The notes under the pieces: model-generated
The model's database searches: none
Told to the model about the DNA's origin: nothing
What the model saw: only the letters and a program-made list of their open reading frames with translations
Translations under genes and position numbers: made by a program
Origin: Candidatus Micrarchaeaceae archaeon
GTDB lineage: Archaea; Micrarchaeota; Micrarchaeia; Micrarchaeales; Micrarchaeaceae
Assembly (NCBI GenBank): GCA_027310535.1
Contig: DAIDAQ010000014.1
Span: 1 to 7,995 of the forward strand
Direction of reading: 5' to 3'
Length of the DNA stretch: 7,995 nt
In this document: piece after piece, positions 1 through 6,571 of the stretch
How positions within the stretch are numbered: the first letter of the stretch is position 1
How the letters are laid out: every line of letters starts with the position of its first letter

Positions 1-1
1 G

Positions 2-160
2 AACGGGCATGAGGAGACAGCGGAAGCGATCAGGAAGGCTGCAGAGGTGCAGGAGGCCGAGGCAGCCGTGAAGGCAGCGATGGAAAGGATAGTCAGGAAG
101 GATGAGGGATTCCAGATACAGGAGCGCTGGCTGAAGAAAGATAAGGGAAGGGAGAGGTGA
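2..160 (+). CDS. C-terminal end of an unidentified protein (5' end outside window)
   Basis: An open frame enters from the left edge and ends at TGA 158-160, giving 52 residues of a charged, probably helical tail that is rich in Ala, Glu, Lys and Arg and ends in WLKKDKGRER. It has no recognisable motif. The stop codon lies inside the Shine-Dalgarno of the following VWA gene, so the two genes are almost certainly in one operon. In many prokaryotes the gene before a VWA/CobT-like protein encodes a MoxR- or CobS-type AAA+ ATPase. That is an inference from context only, because the ATPase core would lie outside the window. The reading frame is well supported; the function is unknown. Confidence 0.7.
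   Translation, partial: NGHEETAEAIRKAAEVQEAEAAVKAAMERIVRKDEGFQIQERWLKKDKGRER
154..160 (+). promoter_or_regulatory. Shine-Dalgarno GAGGTGA deciding the start of the VWA gene
   Basis: GAGGTGA matches the archaeal 16S 3' end and lies 5 bases before ATG 166. It contains the TGA stop of the upstream gene, which suggests coupled translation. A GTG at 157-159 is in frame and overlaps the stop as GTGA, but it would sit inside this ribosome-binding site, so ATG 166 is preferred. Confidence 0.65.
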
Positions 161-165
161 GAAAC

Positions 166-1998
166 ATGCGAAAGAACGAACTTGCTGCCATTGGCAATTC
201 CGATACGTTTGCGGATAATAGTATTCCAAAAATATCAATTGAAAAGCTTGAAAGTGAGCTTGTTCTGTTCAGCAACCTCATTGGCAGGAAGATAAGCCTG
301 AAAATTACGCCACACATAAATGCTGCCTGCACAGCCTCTGACTTGATATTCTTCAATCCAAGCGCAGAGGTTATAAGAGGGGACAGCACGGCGAGAGCGC
401 TGCTGCAGCACGAGGAAGCGCACATACTGTTCAAGAGCAGCAACGAGGTCCTTAAGGCATTGAAAAGTGAGTATCCAGACCTTGATAAAATTAGGCTTAA
501 ATCGAAAAGTCCGATCAAAAAGACATTGGTTGATATCGTAAAAAACATTCTAGAGGACTACAGGGTAGAATGCCTCTGGCACGAACTGTTCCCGGGCAGC
601 GTGAGGAACTTTGGGATGTTATACGCCTCTGTCATAGAGGGGTTGAAAAGAGAGTTTATTGAGAGCGGCAACAGCACAGGAAACCCGATAAACGCGTTGC
701 TTATCGCAAGATTCTCGCTCAACAGCGGTATCAGCGAGCTTGAGTATTACCTGCCTGAAGAGATCAAGCCCATATACCACAAATTTCCCAGGGAGTTGAG
801 GAAACTGGAAGGGAAGGACAGCGCAGCCACTTATTATGTAGGGAAAAACGTGCTTGACATAATAAGGGAGTGGTACAAGAGGCATCAGGAGAACGGGCAG
901 GAAGCTGATCCCGATGAGACGCTTAAAATGGTAATCGAGCTGCTCCCACTGCTCGATGACGAGCTGAACAGCGTAGGCGCCAAGGGTGTCACCGCACAAG
1001 ACGAAGAGGTAAGCAAGTCAATGACAAAAAGCGAGGAGGAAGCGCTCGACGAGAGCGCAGCGCGCATACGAGAGCAGATTGAGAAGCTATTCAAAGATAA
1101 GGAGAAGATAAAAAAGTTTGCCGAAATGGTAAGGCAGCAAGCCTGCGATGAAGAGACCAAGGCGAAAGGGCAGAGCAACCAGAGCGCAGACAGCAACACG
1201 GCTGGTGTTTCCGTAGAAAAGGTCAAGACAGACTATACTGCAGGTGAGCTGGGTTATTCAGGCCCCCCGATAATCCCAAACCATAGGATAAAGACATATA
1301 TGGAGAAGATAAGGAGAGGCAGCCAGCTCGACAGGCTTGAGGAATCGAGCGACGGGCCTAGGATAAACCTGAAAGGCATGTTCAGCTATTCGATCACCCA
1401 TGATCCACACTATCTTGAGCGCGCATATCTGAGGAGGGCACCACCAAGCGGCGTTGAGTTCATGATAATGCTCGATACTTCGTCCTCGATGGCTAAGAAC
1501 GGCAAGCTGGATATAGCTAAAAGGACGATAGCGAGTATATATGACAGCGTGCGGGGCTCTCCACTTGTAAAGATGAGAATCTTCGGGTTTTACGGGGCAG
1601 AAGATGGCGCGCATGTTTTTGAGGCAGACAGAAGACAGCTCATGCTGCTGAACAGCTCAGGAGGCACACCGACGCACGCTGCGCTGCTGCACCTTAATGC
1701 GATGATACGACGCGACAAGGGGGGGGAGGAACCCGTGGTCATGCTGATAACAGACGGAATGCCGGATGACAACCAGAAGACAAAGGACGCATTGGTCACC
1801 ATGGTAAGGAACCAAAAGGTCAAGGAGTTCACCCTCTTTGTCTCCCAGGCGCAGGAATTCGTGAAAAACCATGAGACCATAATAAACACCTTCTCAGGAA
1901 GCACCTTTTATCACATAGAGAATATGGAGAGCGTGGTGCCAATCCTGGAGAACGTGATCATAAGGAGCATAAGCGCAATGGCGACAAAGAGGGTGTGA
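166..1998 (+). CDS. VWA-domain protein with N-terminal HEEAH metallopeptidase-like motif (CobT/NorD-like architecture)
   Basis: A 610-residue soluble protein with no signal peptide or membrane span. Near the N-terminus HEEAH (residues 82-86) fits the HExxH zinc-peptidase pattern. It is followed by NILEDYRVE (127-135), resembling the LEDxR element of CobT/NorD-type VWA proteins. Residues about 270-365 are a charged, Glu/Lys-rich linker, partly coiled-coil-like. The C-terminal VWA domain (about 430-605) has a complete MIDAS: DTSSS starting at Asp437, the Thr of GGTPT (501-503) and Asp530 in ITDGMPDD. VWA proteins of this design usually work with a MoxR/CobS AAA+ ATPase to remodel or insert metal into a target complex; here that partner and target are inferred. 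An alternative is a VWA-like metallopeptidase of the DUF2201 type. The domain call is firm; the biological role is not known. Confidence 0.85.
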   Translation: MRKNELAAIGNSDTFADNSIPKISIEKLESELVLFSNLIGRKISLKITPHINAACTASDLIFFNPSAEVIRGDSTARALLQHEEAHILFKSSNEVLKALKSEYPDLDKIRLKSKSPIKKTLVDIVKNILEDYRVECLWHELFPGSVRNFGMLYASVIEGLKREFIESGNSTGNPINALLIARFSLNSGISELEYYLPEEIKPIYHKFPRELRKLEGKDSAATYYVGKNVLDIIREWYKRHQENGQEADPDETLKMVIELLPLLDDELNSVGAKGVTAQDEEVSKSMTKSEEEALDESAARIREQIEKLFKDKEKIKKFAEMVRQQACDEETKAKGQSNQSADSNTAGVSVEKVKTDYTAGELGYSGPPIIPNHRIKTYMEKIRRGSQLDRLEESSDGPRINLKGMFSYSITHDPHYLERAYLRRAPPSGVEFMIMLDTSSSMAKNGKLDIAKRTIASIYDSVRGSPLVKMRIFGFYGAEDGAHVFEADRRQLMLLNSSGGTPTHAALLHLNAMIRRDKGGEEPVVMLITDGMPDDNQKTKDALVTMVRNQKVKEFTLFVSQAQEFVKNHETIINTFSGSTFYHIENMESVVPILENVIIRSISAMATKRV

Positions 1999-2071
1999 GG
2001 GTACGCCATACTATGATGATAAGCTGTGTGATAATAAGGGGCTCCGCCACTTATAAACCCCATACAGCTCT

Positions 2072-2116
2072 GACGTCCCTCCCCAAACCCTAAAGGGTGG
2101 GGTTTCTAGGGACGTC
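2072..2116. repeat. Hairpin beyond the 3' end of decayed tnpA (probable IS200/IS605 end)
   Basis: Perfect 9-base inverted arms, GACGTCCCT at 2072-2080 and AGGGACGTC at 2108-2116, enclose an inner stem in which CCCC plus ACCC pair with GGGT plus GGGG around a TAAA loop, with small bulges. IS200/IS605 elements end in subterminal imperfect hairpins recognised by the Y1 transposase, and this one sits 18 bases beyond the tnpA stop, where the right end is expected. It could also act as a transcription end for the VWA gene, though no T-run follows it. Confidence 0.6.
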
Positions 2117-2133
2117 CGCGCCAGCCGGGCACA

Positions 2134-2556
2134 TTATATTGCAAGAGTCCTCTGCCTCTGGTCCTGCTTACGCACATATTTCTTCGTCTTCTCAAGATCA
2201 ACATCGCCGGTGCTCCTATAGAATTCCCCTGGACTCCAGAAACTCCCCTTCGGATATCGCAGTCGAAACTTCGGTTCAAATCTGGACAGTTCCTAGGAAC
2301 TGGCACCTTTCAGTTGGTGAAAGATGTTGCTCATGGAGATACTCGGTCGTGCGACGATAACCATGTGCACATGGTCATCCAGTATACCAATGCTGTCGAT
2401 TTTGCACCGCATCTTCTCCGTTTCCCTTTACAGGATCGTGGCAAGAAAGTTTTTATACTTATCCTGCCTCAGTATATTGTAACGGTACTTCGGGCACCAC
2501 TCAAGGTGATAAACAAGTTGCCGGCACCGTGTGCAGAGGTCAATTGAAAGCTCTCG
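2134..2556 (-). pseudogene. tnpA: Y1 (HUH) transposase TnpA of IS200/IS605, two in-frame stops
   Basis: Read on the minus strand, one continuous frame of 140 codons carries the IS200 TnpA signature from end to end. YHLEWCPKYRYN lies near the N-terminus, DHVH holds the metal-binding HUH pair (codons at 2365-2373), FRLRYPKGSFWSPGEFYRS is in the middle, and KKYVRKQ carries the catalytic Tyr (codon 2176-2178) and its following Gln. The length fits the family (about 130-150 residues). The frame is broken by TAA at 2428-2430 and TAG at 2293-2295 and lacks a convincing ATG/GTG start; an ATT codon at 2542-2544 lies roughly where a start would be expected. With no frameshifts and all catalytic residues kept, the decay looks recent, but full-length protein cannot be made. 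It once cut and moved single-stranded DNA. Confidence 0.88.
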
Positions 2557-2880
2557 CTATCGATGAAAATTCCAAGAGAAGACGTACCTGTTCCTGAACA
2601 GCGCTGAGGGGTTCAATTCTGCTACGGCCTGGATGCCGTCCGCTTCGCTAGCTAACTTGAACCATCCAAACCACTAAAGCAGTTTCGTCGTGGCACCTAC
2701 TTTCTCTGCGGTCTCATCGGTAGATCTCCTTCTGCCCTGAATAATAGACCCTGTACTGCCCTATATTCTCGTTTGTTGCCGGTTTCTCCTATCGAACGAG
2801 CCAGCTGCCCCCGTTCTGGACCTGATATATCAAGCCCTGCATGCCTACCCATCCTCTCTTCTCTGGGATAGATTAAATAA
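2557..2880 (-). other. Gene-free stretch with possible decayed minus-strand reading frame
   Basis: No intact gene was found here. On the minus strand a 51-residue open frame runs from ATG 2850-2852 to TAG 2697-2699. In a neighbouring frame, starting at ATG 2840-2842, protein-like pieces can be read (for example EKPATNENIGQYRVYYSGQK and, after a frame change, DETAEKVGATTKLL). They are separated by stops and one frameshift and end at TAG 2557-2559, against the tnpA remnant. No family was recognised. The number of stops is not much below the chance expectation, so this may be plain noncoding DNA or the far part of the insertion element. Confidence 0.25.
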
Positions 2881-2885
2881 CCTAA

Positions 2886-2893
2886 TTTATAAA
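2886..2893 (-). promoter_or_regulatory. TATA box TTTATAAA, probably firing leftward
   Basis: TTTATAAA in an AT-rich setting is a good archaeal TATA box. Leftward transcription would start near 2863, about 11 bases before ATG 2852 of the doubtful small frame. The octamer is its own reverse complement, so it could also direct rightward transcription from about 2917. Confidence 0.35.
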
Positions 2894-3016
2894 ACTTAGC
2901 TTAACAACTTTTGCACAAAAAAAGAATTAGCGGAAGTTGCTGAACTTCATTGGAATGCTATAAGAAACAAAGCTGGCAAGATGTACAAAACTTATTTTAA
3001 TCCATCTGGCTAATTC

Positions 3017-3023
3017 TTTATAG
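3017..3023 (+). promoter_or_regulatory. TATA box for ileS, giving a near-leaderless transcript
   Basis: TTTATAG is centred 27 bases before the ileS ATG. This is the usual distance from an archaeal TATA box to the transcription start, so the mRNA would begin at or next to the start codon. A weak GGTG at 3038-3041 could still act as a ribosome-binding site if transcription starts further upstream, for instance from the AT-rich stretch at 2988-3001. Confidence 0.45.
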
Positions 3024-3046
3024 GCCGCTTTGTTACTGGTGCAGCA

Positions 3047-6000
3047 ATGGTAAACCTCAATGAGAGCGAGGAGAAGATACTCGGGTATTGGAAGAAGAAC
3101 AGGATTAACGAAAAGGTCAGGGAAAAGAACAAAGGTGGTAAGAAATTCTACTTTCTGGACGGCCCACCATTTGTTACAGGGGACCTGCACCCAGGGCAGA
3201 TGTGGGTCAAGTCCAACAAGGACATAGTGCTCCGCTACAAGCGCATGCGCGGCTTCAATGTCTACGACAGGTCTGGCTACGATGTACACGGCCTGCCCAT
3301 AGAGAACAAGGTGGAGGCCAAACTGGGAATAAAATCTAAGAAGGGCATAGAGGCGATAGGGCTTGAGGAGTTCACGAGGCAGTGCAAGGAGTTTGTCATG
3401 TCATATATAGGCAGGATGGACAGGGACTATGAAAGGTTTGGCATGTCGCTGGATTTCTCGAACCCGTACAACCCGGCTGACAGCACTTACATCGAGGGCG
3501 CGTGGGGCATGTTCAAGTCCATATACGAAAAGGGCTACGTCTACGAGGGCAAGAGGACTCTGATGTACTGTCCGCACTGCGAGACTGTCGTCGCGCAGGG
3601 GAGTCTTGAGGTCGAATACCAGGAGGACACCGATCCATCGCTGTTCGTGCTGTTCAAGGTGGACAATAAGAGGTCGAAGCCTAAAGGCAGCGGCATCGCC
3701 GACGACAACACTTATCTGCTGATTTGGACCACCACCCCATGGACCATACCGGCGAACATGGCTGTCATGGCAAGCCCGAAGGAGCTCTATATCAAGGCAC
3801 AGCTATCTGGAAGGAATGTGATACTTGCCAAGGCAACGATGCAGAGGGTTGTAGAGGCGCTCGGCGAGAGCGCGGTCGTGATTTCGGAGTTCTACGGCAG
3901 CGAGCTCGAAGGGATATATTATACCAGCCCACTCGCCGCCGAGATACCCAAGCAGATGGAATTCAACAAGTTCCACAGAATAGTGTTCTCTGAGGAGATG
4001 GTTACTGTATCTGAAGGTACGGGACTGGTGCATATCGCACCAGGGCACGGGCTTGAGGATTACACAATAGGCACAGCAAACGGACTGCCGGTCTTTTCCC
4101 CTGTCAACCTGCAGGCGAAGTACACCGGCGATGCAGGGGCGTTTGCAGGCCTCAGGGTCCCTGATGAGGCGAACACCAAAGTGCTTGAGGCGCTGGAAGC
4201 CAATGGCGCGCTTGCGGGATCGGGCAAGATAACGCACAGCTACCCACACTGTTGGAGGTGCCACAGCAAGACAGTGCAGATCGCAACCGACCAGTGGTTC
4301 ATAAACATACAGAAGGCGAAGAAAAGGCTGCTCAGAGAGAACGGCAGGGTTTTATGGTATCCGGCTGAAGCGCGCCGCTGGCATGAGGACGTGCTTGCAA
4401 ACTCGCCGGATTGGTGCGTATCGAGGCAGCGCTACTGGGGCATACCCATCCCGCTGTGGAGGTGCGCCGGGTGTGGCGAAACCATCGCAATAGGCTCGCT
4501 GGAAGAGCTGAAGGGCTGCGCGGTGGACAGCAGAGCCGCAGAAGGCCTGACCGACCTGCACAGGCCATTCATAGACAGGATTACAATAAAATGCCGGAAG
4601 TGTGGGGCGCCTTCGGAGCGAATAAGGGATGTTCTTGACGTGTGGTTTGATTCGAGCGTCGCATTCCGCCTCAGCCTTACCGACAGCGAGTTCGAGAGGT
4701 ACTTTCCTGTGGACTACATAGCAGAGGCGGCTGAGCAGCTGCGCGGGTGGTTCTCCTATATGCTTAAAGCAGGGGTGCTCGTGTACGGGAAGAGGCCGTT
4801 CATAAACGTATTCACACACAGGATGATGATGGACGAGAAGGGAAGGCCAATGCACAAGAGTCTCAGCAACTTCATACCGCTCTCAGAAATAATAAACGCT
4901 GCAAGCGCGGATTCTTTCAGGATGCACTGCCTTGCACACCCGCCGGAGTCAGACTTCCCTCTGAGCCTTGACAACCTGAAGGAGGTCGCAAAGGCACTGA
5001 TACTTATACACAATCTCTCTAACATGCTGGGCGAGTATTCTGGCGCTGCAGGGTACAGGCCCATGATGGAGGCGGCGCCGAGGCGAGCTAAGCTTGATAT
5101 CGAGGATGCATGGATAATCTCAAGGTTAAACACCCTGATAGGCGAAGTGACAGGGTTCATGGACAGCTACCAGATGTACAAGGCTGTTGCCGCAGTCAGG
5201 GACTTCATAACGCTCGACTTCAGCAGGTTCTATCTGAAGATAGCAAAGAAGAAGATACTTTATAGGAAGAAAGCTGATGCCAGGAGGACCGTCGGCGTGG
5301 TCAACTACCTGCTCTTCAATACCGTGCTCCTCATCGCCCCGATGGTGCCTTTCACTGCAGAGGCCATCTTCCTTGAGCACTACACGAGGAGGGGCGAGAG
5401 CGTATTCCTGGAGGGCTGGCCGAAGCCGCGGGCCGCATTGGTTGACAAGGGACTCGAAGGCGCAATGTGCGTTGCCCAGGACGTGATAACCGCAATACTC
5501 AACAGCCGCGAGAAGAACGGCATCTCGCTCAGGTGGCCGATAAGCACCGCTACCGTGGAGGCGACAGATGATCCCGCCTACTCGTCAATTGAGAGGCTCG
5601 CTACGCTCATAGAAGAATACACCAATGTCAAACATCTCATCCTGAAGAAGGCCATAGCAGGCAGACACGAGGTAAAGCCAGTGTTTGCCATAATAGGCCC
5701 TGACTTCAAGGAGAAGGCGCAGGCAGTGTCAGATGCGCTTAGGGGCGCTGATGCGGATCTCCTGCTTGACTCGATCGCAAAATCTGGCAAATACGAGCTG
5801 GAGACCTCAAAGGGGCCTGTCGAGATAAGGGAGGGGCACTTTATCACAGTAGAAAGGGCGGAGGGCGGGGGTGTGGTGCAGTTCAGGCACGGAAGGGTGC
5901 ACATAGACACCAACATAACAAATGAACTGAAGGATGAGGCAAGGGTAAGGGAGTTCGAGCATGAAGTCCAGCTTATAAGAAAAGAGCTGAAGCTAAAGAA

Positions 6001-6208
6001 GAGGGATAGGATCGGCCTAGGCTATTTGGCGGTTGGCGCGTTCGCTGGCACGATCAGGGCGAACGCGAAGAAGATAGCAAAGGACGTCAACGCCGCTGAG
6101 CTGGCGGACACTCTGGAGGTGGGTTCTGTTGTCAGGGACCTTGACATCTGGGGCGAGACCGTCAAGGTCTCTGTAAAGAAGCGCGAAGATGGCAAGGGGC
6201 AAACCTGA
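3047..6208 (+). CDS. ileS: Isoleucyl-tRNA synthetase (archaeal type)
   Basis: A complete cytoplasmic class I synthetase of 1053 residues, the normal size for archaeal IleRS; it charges tRNA-Ile and edits misactivated valine. In order: the HIGH-type motif as HPGQ (48-51); YDVHGLPIENKVE in the catalytic core; CPHC (175-178); the editing-domain peptide WTTTPWT (227-233); GTGLVHIAPGHGLEDY (324-339) with the editing Asp338; CWRC (402-405), which probably binds zinc with CPHC; WCVSRQRYWG (456-465); a second cysteine set, CAGC (473-476) and CRKC (516-519), likely another zinc knuckle; LDVWFDSSV; RGWFSYM; then the KMSKS-type motif as PMHKS (601-605), followed by the anticodon-binding helices and C-terminal domain. 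The ATG start gives the standard N-terminus. Both signature motifs deviate from HIGH and KMSKS but keep the key His and the final Lys-Ser. No partner gene is visible; it is transcribed alone and converges on the tRNA-Ala block. Confidence 0.97.
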   Translation: MVNLNESEEKILGYWKKNRINEKVREKNKGGKKFYFLDGPPFVTGDLHPGQMWVKSNKDIVLRYKRMRGFNVYDRSGYDVHGLPIENKVEAKLGIKSKKGIEAIGLEEFTRQCKEFVMSYIGRMDRDYERFGMSLDFSNPYNPADSTYIEGAWGMFKSIYEKGYVYEGKRTLMYCPHCETVVAQGSLEVEYQEDTDPSLFVLFKVDNKRSKPKGSGIADDNTYLLIWTTTPWTIPANMAVMASPKELYIKAQLSGRNVILAKATMQRVVEALGESAVVISEFYGSELEGIYYTSPLAAEIPKQMEFNKFHRIVFSEEMVTVSEGTGLVHIAPGHGLEDYTIGTANGLPVFSPVNLQAKYTGDAGAFAGLRVPDEANTKVLEALEANGALAGSGKITHSYPHCWRCHSKTVQIATDQWFINIQKAKKRLLRENGRVLWYPAEARRWHEDVLANSPDWCVSRQRYWGIPIPLWRCAGCGETIAIGSLEELKGCAVDSRAAEGLTDLHRPFIDRITIKCRKCGAPSERIRDVLDVWFDSSVAFRLSLTDSEFERYFPVDYIAEAAEQLRGWFSYMLKAGVLVYGKRPFINVFTHRMMMDEKGRPMHKSLSNFIPLSEIINAASADSFRMHCLAHPPESDFPLSLDNLKEVAKALILIHNLSNMLGEYSGAAGYRPMMEAAPRRAKLDIEDAWIISRLNTLIGEVTGFMDSYQMYKAVAAVRDFITLDFSRFYLKIAKKKILYRKKADARRTVGVVNYLLFNTVLLIAPMVPFTAEAIFLEHYTRRGESVFLEGWPKPRAALVDKGLEGAMCVAQDVITAILNSREKNGISLRWPISTATVEATDDPAYSSIERLATLIEEYTNVKHLILKKAIAGRHEVKPVFAIIGPDFKEKAQAVSDALRGADADLLLDSIAKSGKYELETSKGPVEIREGHFITVERAEGGGVVQFRHGRVHIDTNITNELKDEARVREFEHEVQLIRKELKLKKRDRIGLGYLAVGAFAGTIRANAKKIAKDVNAAELADTLEVGSVVRDLDIWGETVKVSVKKREDGKGQT

Positions 6209-6273
6209 CAGTGGGCTGAGGCTTCTGCTGCATCTACTCCAGTTGAAAAGCAGTCACACCTGCTCCTTGCCAT

Positions 6274-6414
6274 TCACATAGCGGGATACGATTGGCTGTG
6301 TTTACCAGTACAATCCCTTACGTTCTTCATTATACACGCAGCGCAGTAACTTCCTTTCCTCTTCCTTGGTCTCTTGCCTTTCACTGGCGCCGCGAAACCT
6401 ATATCAAACCTCAT
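6274..6414 (-). CDS. Possible small Cys-containing basic protein (46 residues), doubtful
   Basis: The 260-base gap between ileS and tRNA-Ala has no clear gene. On the minus strand an ATG at 6412-6414 opens a 46-residue frame ending at TGA 6274-6276. It has a very basic middle (KGKRPRKRKGSY) and a possible metal-binding spacing, C-x2-C-x7-C-x3-H, in CAACIMKNVRDCTGKH. The frame stays open upstream of the ATG towards the tRNA. No Shine-Dalgarno or own TATA box was seen; transcription could only come from read-through of the tRNA unit. It may be a remnant of a longer gene or chance. No family recognised. Confidence 0.18.
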   Translation of the reverse strand: MRFDIGFAAPVKGKRPRKRKGSYCAACIMKNVRDCTGKHSQSYPAM

Positions 6415-6461
6415 CAACAGCCGAACGAGGCCTGTTAGGTAGAACCAGCTGCCAGCTTGAC

Positions 6462-6466
6462 AAAAA
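6462..6466 (-). terminator. T5 run ending the tRNA-Ala transcript
   Basis: On the minus strand TTTTT follows two bases after the discriminator base of the tRNA. Archaeal RNA polymerase commonly stops at such short T-runs. Confidence 0.45.
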
Positions 6467-6468
6467 TT

Positions 6469-6540
6469 TGGACCCTGCGGGATTTGAACCCGCGACCTCC
6501 CGCTTGCAAAGCGGGCGCTCTACTGCTGAGCCAAGGGCCC
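6469..6540 (-). tRNA. tRNA-Ala, anticodon UGC
   Basis: A complete 72-base cloverleaf on the minus strand. The acceptor arm GGGCCCU pairs with AGGGUCC and includes the G3-U70 wobble pair, the universal alanine identity element. The D arm is GCUC/GAGC; the anticodon stem CCCGC/GCGGG encloses loop UUUGCAA with anticodon UGC; the T arm GCGGG/CCCGC has loop UUCAAAU. The discriminator is A73. CCA is not encoded and must be added by the CCA enzyme. No intron is present. It starts 22 bases after the stop of the NFACT-R gene on the same strand and could be read from its own TATA box or as part of that operon. Confidence 0.97.
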
Positions 6541-6561
6541 CTGCAAATATAGAACCGGGCA

Positions 6562-6571
6562 GCTATTTATC
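6562..6571 (-). promoter_or_regulatory. TATA box for tRNA-Ala, overlapping the NFACT-R stop codon
   Basis: On the minus strand GATAAATAGC is centred about 26 bases before the first base of the tRNA, the correct spacing for a transcript starting at or near the mature 5' end. The final TAG of this box is the stop codon of the NFACT-R gene. Confidence 0.5.

Larger units (their letters stand above)
2072..2556 (-). mobile_element. Degenerate IS200/IS605-family insertion sequence
   Basis: The element is defined by a pseudogene for a Y1 (HUH) transposase on the minus strand and a hairpin beyond its 3' end. The left boundary in window coordinates is the hairpin. The other boundary is not seen; it could lie anywhere from about 2557 to 2860, since no second hairpin or cleavage-site tetranucleotide was recognised. 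No tnpB frame was found, so it appears to be an IS200-type (tnpA only) remnant. Such elements make no target duplication, so none is expected. Confidence 0.75.

Noticed and set aside
2013..2073. ATGATGA followed by CTGA 50 bases later, resembling box C and box D of a guide sRNA
   Set aside because: No properly spaced D' and C' boxes lie between them, and no stem joins the ends; short boxes like these occur by chance.
2314..2547. A 77-residue plus-strand frame in the middle gap
   Set aside because: It is antisense to the tnpA remnant, whose minus-strand translation matches TnpA along its whole length.
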